A stretch of 8,782 nucleotides of DNA from Paraprevotella sp. (GTDB taxonomy: Bacteria; Bacteroidota; Bacteroidia; Bacteroidales; Bacteroidaceae): NCBI GenBank assembly GCA_017630975.1, contig JAGBUF010000279.1, forward strand, positions 1-8,782, given 5' to 3'. Of the stretch, positions 8,201-8,782 are shown piece after piece. Below the pieces are notes generated by a model. It saw only the letters and a list, made by a program, of their open reading frames with translations. It was not told the DNA's origin and did not search any database. Each line of letters opens with the position of its first letter. Position 1 is the stretch's first letter. The translations under genes were made by a program, and so were the position numbers.

Positions 8201-8588
8201 TCTTGTCGGCATCCAGTTGAACTGTGGCTCCAGAAAAAAGTCGTTTATCCATCTTCTGCATACCTGTAACGACCACTTCGTCTAATGTTTTACTTTCCGG
8301 TTGCAGTGTGACTTTTATGTTAGGTTTGATATTGACAACCTGTTTGATAAAACCGATGTAAGAAATTTCCAATTGCTTGGCATCTTGGGGCACATTGCTG
8401 ATTTTAAAATTTCCGTCCAAATCGGTTGTTTGTCCTATCGTAGTACCTTTTACCATGATGGCAGCACCAATCATAGGCAGATTGTCTTCTCCGGAGATAA
8501 CGGTTCCGCTGACCGTTTTGGTTTGTGCCATTGCTGTCCCGCAAATGAATGAGAGCAGCAAGTAAAGCGTACAGAGTTTTTGTTTCAT
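5253..8588 (-). CDS. SusC/RagA-type TonB-dependent outer-membrane transporter
   Basis: An 1111-residue full-length transporter. A Sec signal peptide ends at AMA (19-21). A carboxypeptidase-regulatory-like domain (about 25-96) contains the conserved GTTIGQTTDLDGNF stretch. The TonB box region is DEVVVTG (103-109). The plug domain (about 112-250) has SLEGRAAGVSV (141-151), RIRVRG (163-168), PLWVVDGV (178-185) and the SusC signature IYGARAMAGVIVVTTKKG (233-250). The rest is a beta-barrel ending FTLTLRLGL, with a final Leu rather than the more usual aromatic residue. It imports ligand delivered by its SusD partner using TonB-transduced energy. There is no STN signalling domain between the signal peptide and the carboxypeptidase-like domain, so it probably does not itself signal to an anti-sigma factor. 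It is the first gene of the operon, starting 80 bases after the preceding gene's stop, with a terminator-like hairpin between. The ATG gives a normal signal peptide and has no obvious Shine-Dalgarno sequence. Confidence 0.97.
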   Translation of the reverse strand: MKQKLCTLYLLLSFICGTAMAQTKTVSGTVISGEDNLPMIGAAIMVKGTTIGQTTDLDGNFKISNVPQDAKQLEISYIGFIKQVVNIKPNIKVTLQPESKTLDEVVVTGMQKMDKRLFSGATVQLDADKMKIDGMADISRSLEGRAAGVSVSNVSGTFGTAPRIRVRGATSIYGSSKPLWVVDGVIMEDAVDVSADALATGDVETLISSSVAGLNADDIESFQILKDGSATSIYGARAMAGVIVVTTKKGKAGQSRINYTGEFTMRMKPNYRNYNIMNSQDQMEIYREMESKGWLNFSGEGNNGLYNAESSGVYGKMWHLINTYDPTTGQFALENTPEARNAYLQQAEKRNTDWFNELFTHHMMHNHSVSISSGTDKASYYASLSVLSDPGWYKQSKTNRYTANLNTTFNISKKLSLNLLSNASYRKQRAPGTTTQSVNVVDGEVSRDFDINPYSFALNTSRTLDPKETYTRNFADFNIFNELNNNYIELNVVDLKFQGELKYKPINELEFSVLGALKYSSISNEHFITEHSNQANAYRAMGNAIIRDHNDKLYTDPDDPYSLPVSVLPEGGFYNRKDYKTKGFDVRASASWNRLWKDTHLTNLYAGMEVNAIDYNQSYFNGWGMQYAMGETPFYTYLFLKQMVEQGLNYFSLGNNHVRSAAFFMNANYAYKECYSLNGTIRYEGTNRMGKSRQARWLPTWNISGRWNIDQEKFFEPLRDHVSLLAFKVSYSLTGDRGPNISNSTAIISSANPFRPFTSVQESGMQLYSLENSELTYEKKNELNFGLDIGLLKNRINITMDYYTRNNHDLIGVTNTQGVGGETKKYANIASMKSHGFELSVSSKNIQTKNFSWTTDFIYSTYKNEVTKLDAVASTMDYISGTGFTMEGYPARGLFSIKFAGLDKEGIPTFYNEKGEITQTDLSFQGGDDFSWLKYEGSIDPTFTGSLGNSFSYKNFNLNVYLTYSGGNVVRLDPVFSAKYSDLTATSREFKNRWMLPGDEAKTNIPTILSYRQYNENSLLTTAYNAYNYSTERVAKGGFIRLKEISLGYDFPKKIIEPLKVNSMSLKLQATNLCLLYADKKLNGQDPEFINSGGVASPVPRQFTLTLRLGL

Positions 8589-8608
8589 ATGTTATGTAGA
8601 GAACTATT

Positions 8609-8616
8609 CAAAATAA
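8609..8616 (-). promoter_or_regulatory. Weak Bacteroides-type -7 element candidate for the SusC operon
   Basis: On the minus strand TTATTTTG differs at one position from the Bacteroides -7 consensus TAnnTTTG and ends 20 bases before the transporter ATG. A start about 7 bases downstream would leave a leader of only about 13 bases. No TTTG -33 element is present at the expected distance; that position falls in the hairpin stem, whose nearest resemblance is TTTCTG. AT-rich DNA produces such near matches often, so this is only a candidate. Confidence 0.2.
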
Positions 8617-8622
8617 ATGAAG

Positions 8623-8656
8623 CAAGATACCGCCAGAAATCATTGGCGGCATCTTG
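8623..8656 (-). terminator. Intrinsic terminator or attenuator hairpin between the upstream gene and susC
   Basis: The arms CAAGATGCCGCCA and TGGCGGTATCTTG (minus-strand reading, 8656-8644 and 8635-8623) pair over 13 positions: 12 Watson-Crick pairs and one G-U wobble, with an 8-base loop. The stem begins 12 bases after the stop of the upstream partial gene. The sequence after it is T-rich but not a clean T run (CTTCATTTATTTTG). Position and stem strength fit termination of the upstream gene on the minus strand. Because the susC start is only about 34 bases further on, partial read-through is also plausible. Confidence 0.75.
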
Positions 8657-8668
8657 TCTGCTATGCGA

Positions 8669-8782
8669 TTATGGTCTAACCCATATTTTTTTCGTTACAA
8701 ATTCTTGTCCAACCTGAGCCTTCACGATAACAATACCATGATAAGAACCTACATGAATGTCTGCTTGTACGTGATGCGTGGC
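8669..8782 (-). CDS. 3' end of a secreted protein with a C-terminal sorting-like domain, partial
   Basis: The minus strand is open from the window edge for 37 codons to a TAA at 8671-8669. The translation begins ATHHVQADIHVG and ends in a tail containing GIVIVKAQVGQ and, after FVT, KKIWVRP. The pattern G-x-[YV]-I-V-K-A-x-x-G-x ... K-K-[IV]-x-V-[RP] is the final strand pair of type IX (Por-type) sorting domains and related C-terminal domains in Bacteroidetes secreted proteins. A DUF6383-like tail, also known from Bacteroides proteins, is an alternative. The gene would start outside the window, so its catalytic or binding part is unseen. It reads in the same direction as the SusC operon but is separated from it by the hairpin at 8656-8623. 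The open frame, the fitting tail and a terminator just after the stop make this a real gene end rather than a chance frame. Confidence 0.7.
   Translation of the reverse strand, partial: ATHHVQADIHVGSYHGIVIVKAQVGQEFVTKKIWVRP

Larger units (their letters stand above)
330..8588 (-). other. Five-gene SusC/SusD import operon with three accessory surface lipoproteins
   Basis: Five minus-strand genes run head to tail: transporter, SusD-type binding lipoprotein, HExxH lipoprotein, DUF4302 lipoprotein, and double-BACON lipoprotein. The gaps are 26, 25, 18 and 3 bases. I find no GC-rich hairpin with a T tract in any gap, so one polycistronic transcript is the simplest reading. The order follows the Bacteroidetes pattern in which susC and susD are followed by surface lipoproteins. 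Unlike a polysaccharide-utilisation locus, the unit contains no carbohydrate-active enzyme, and its one likely enzyme is peptidase-like. Neither strand of the window encodes a sigma factor, anti-sigma factor or hybrid two-component sensor. Confidence 0.85.

Noticed and set aside
330..8588. Classical polysaccharide-utilisation locus
   Set aside because: SusC/SusD are present, but no glycoside hydrolase, lyase, esterase or sulfatase is encoded in the operon, so a glycan substrate is not supported by this window alone.
1..8782. Mobile elements, tRNA genes, CRISPR arrays, integrase sites
   Set aside because: No direct-repeat array, no transposase or integrase coding sequence, no tRNA-like cloverleaf and no terminal inverted repeats were seen on reading both strands.

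Overview
The window looks like chromosomal DNA from a gut- or oral-type member of the Bacteroidales (Bacteroides, Prevotella or a relative). The signs are a SusC/SusD outer-membrane import pair, four consecutive lipoprotein signal peptides with acidic residues after the lipobox cysteine, BACON and DUF4302 domains that are largely confined to this phylum, near-absent Shine-Dalgarno sequences, and TAA stops on all seven genes. I cannot name a species.

Layout, left to right. Positions 1-294 (+) are the 3' end of a secreted protein with a C-terminal sorting-type tail. It converges, across 35 bases, on a five-gene minus-strand operon filling 8588 to 330. In transcription order the operon encodes a SusC-type TonB-dependent transporter (8588-5253), a SusD-type substrate-binding lipoprotein (5226-3673), a HExxH zinc metallohydrolase lipoprotein of the 'substrate import-associated' type (3647-2769), a DUF4302 lipoprotein (2750-1374), and a lipoprotein with two BACON-like domains and an unassigned C-terminal domain (1370-330). 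The gaps are 26, 25, 18 and 3 bases and none holds a visible terminator. At the right edge (8782-8669, -) is the last 37 codons of another same-strand gene, again ending in a sorting-like tail. A strong hairpin (8656-8623) lies between it and the transporter gene.

How the parts fit (inference): SusC and SusD should form the gated importer, and the three downstream lipoproteins probably sit on the cell surface beside it. The only predicted enzyme is a metallopeptidase-like protein; there is no glycoside hydrolase, lyase, sulfatase or sugar kinase. This points to a peptide, protein or glycoprotein-derived substrate rather than a simple polysaccharide. No regulator is in the window, and the transporter lacks the N-terminal signalling (STN) domain that would couple it to an anti-sigma/ECF pair. 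The most interesting parts are the two poorly characterised accessory lipoproteins and the terminator-like hairpin only about 34 bases from the transporter start codon.
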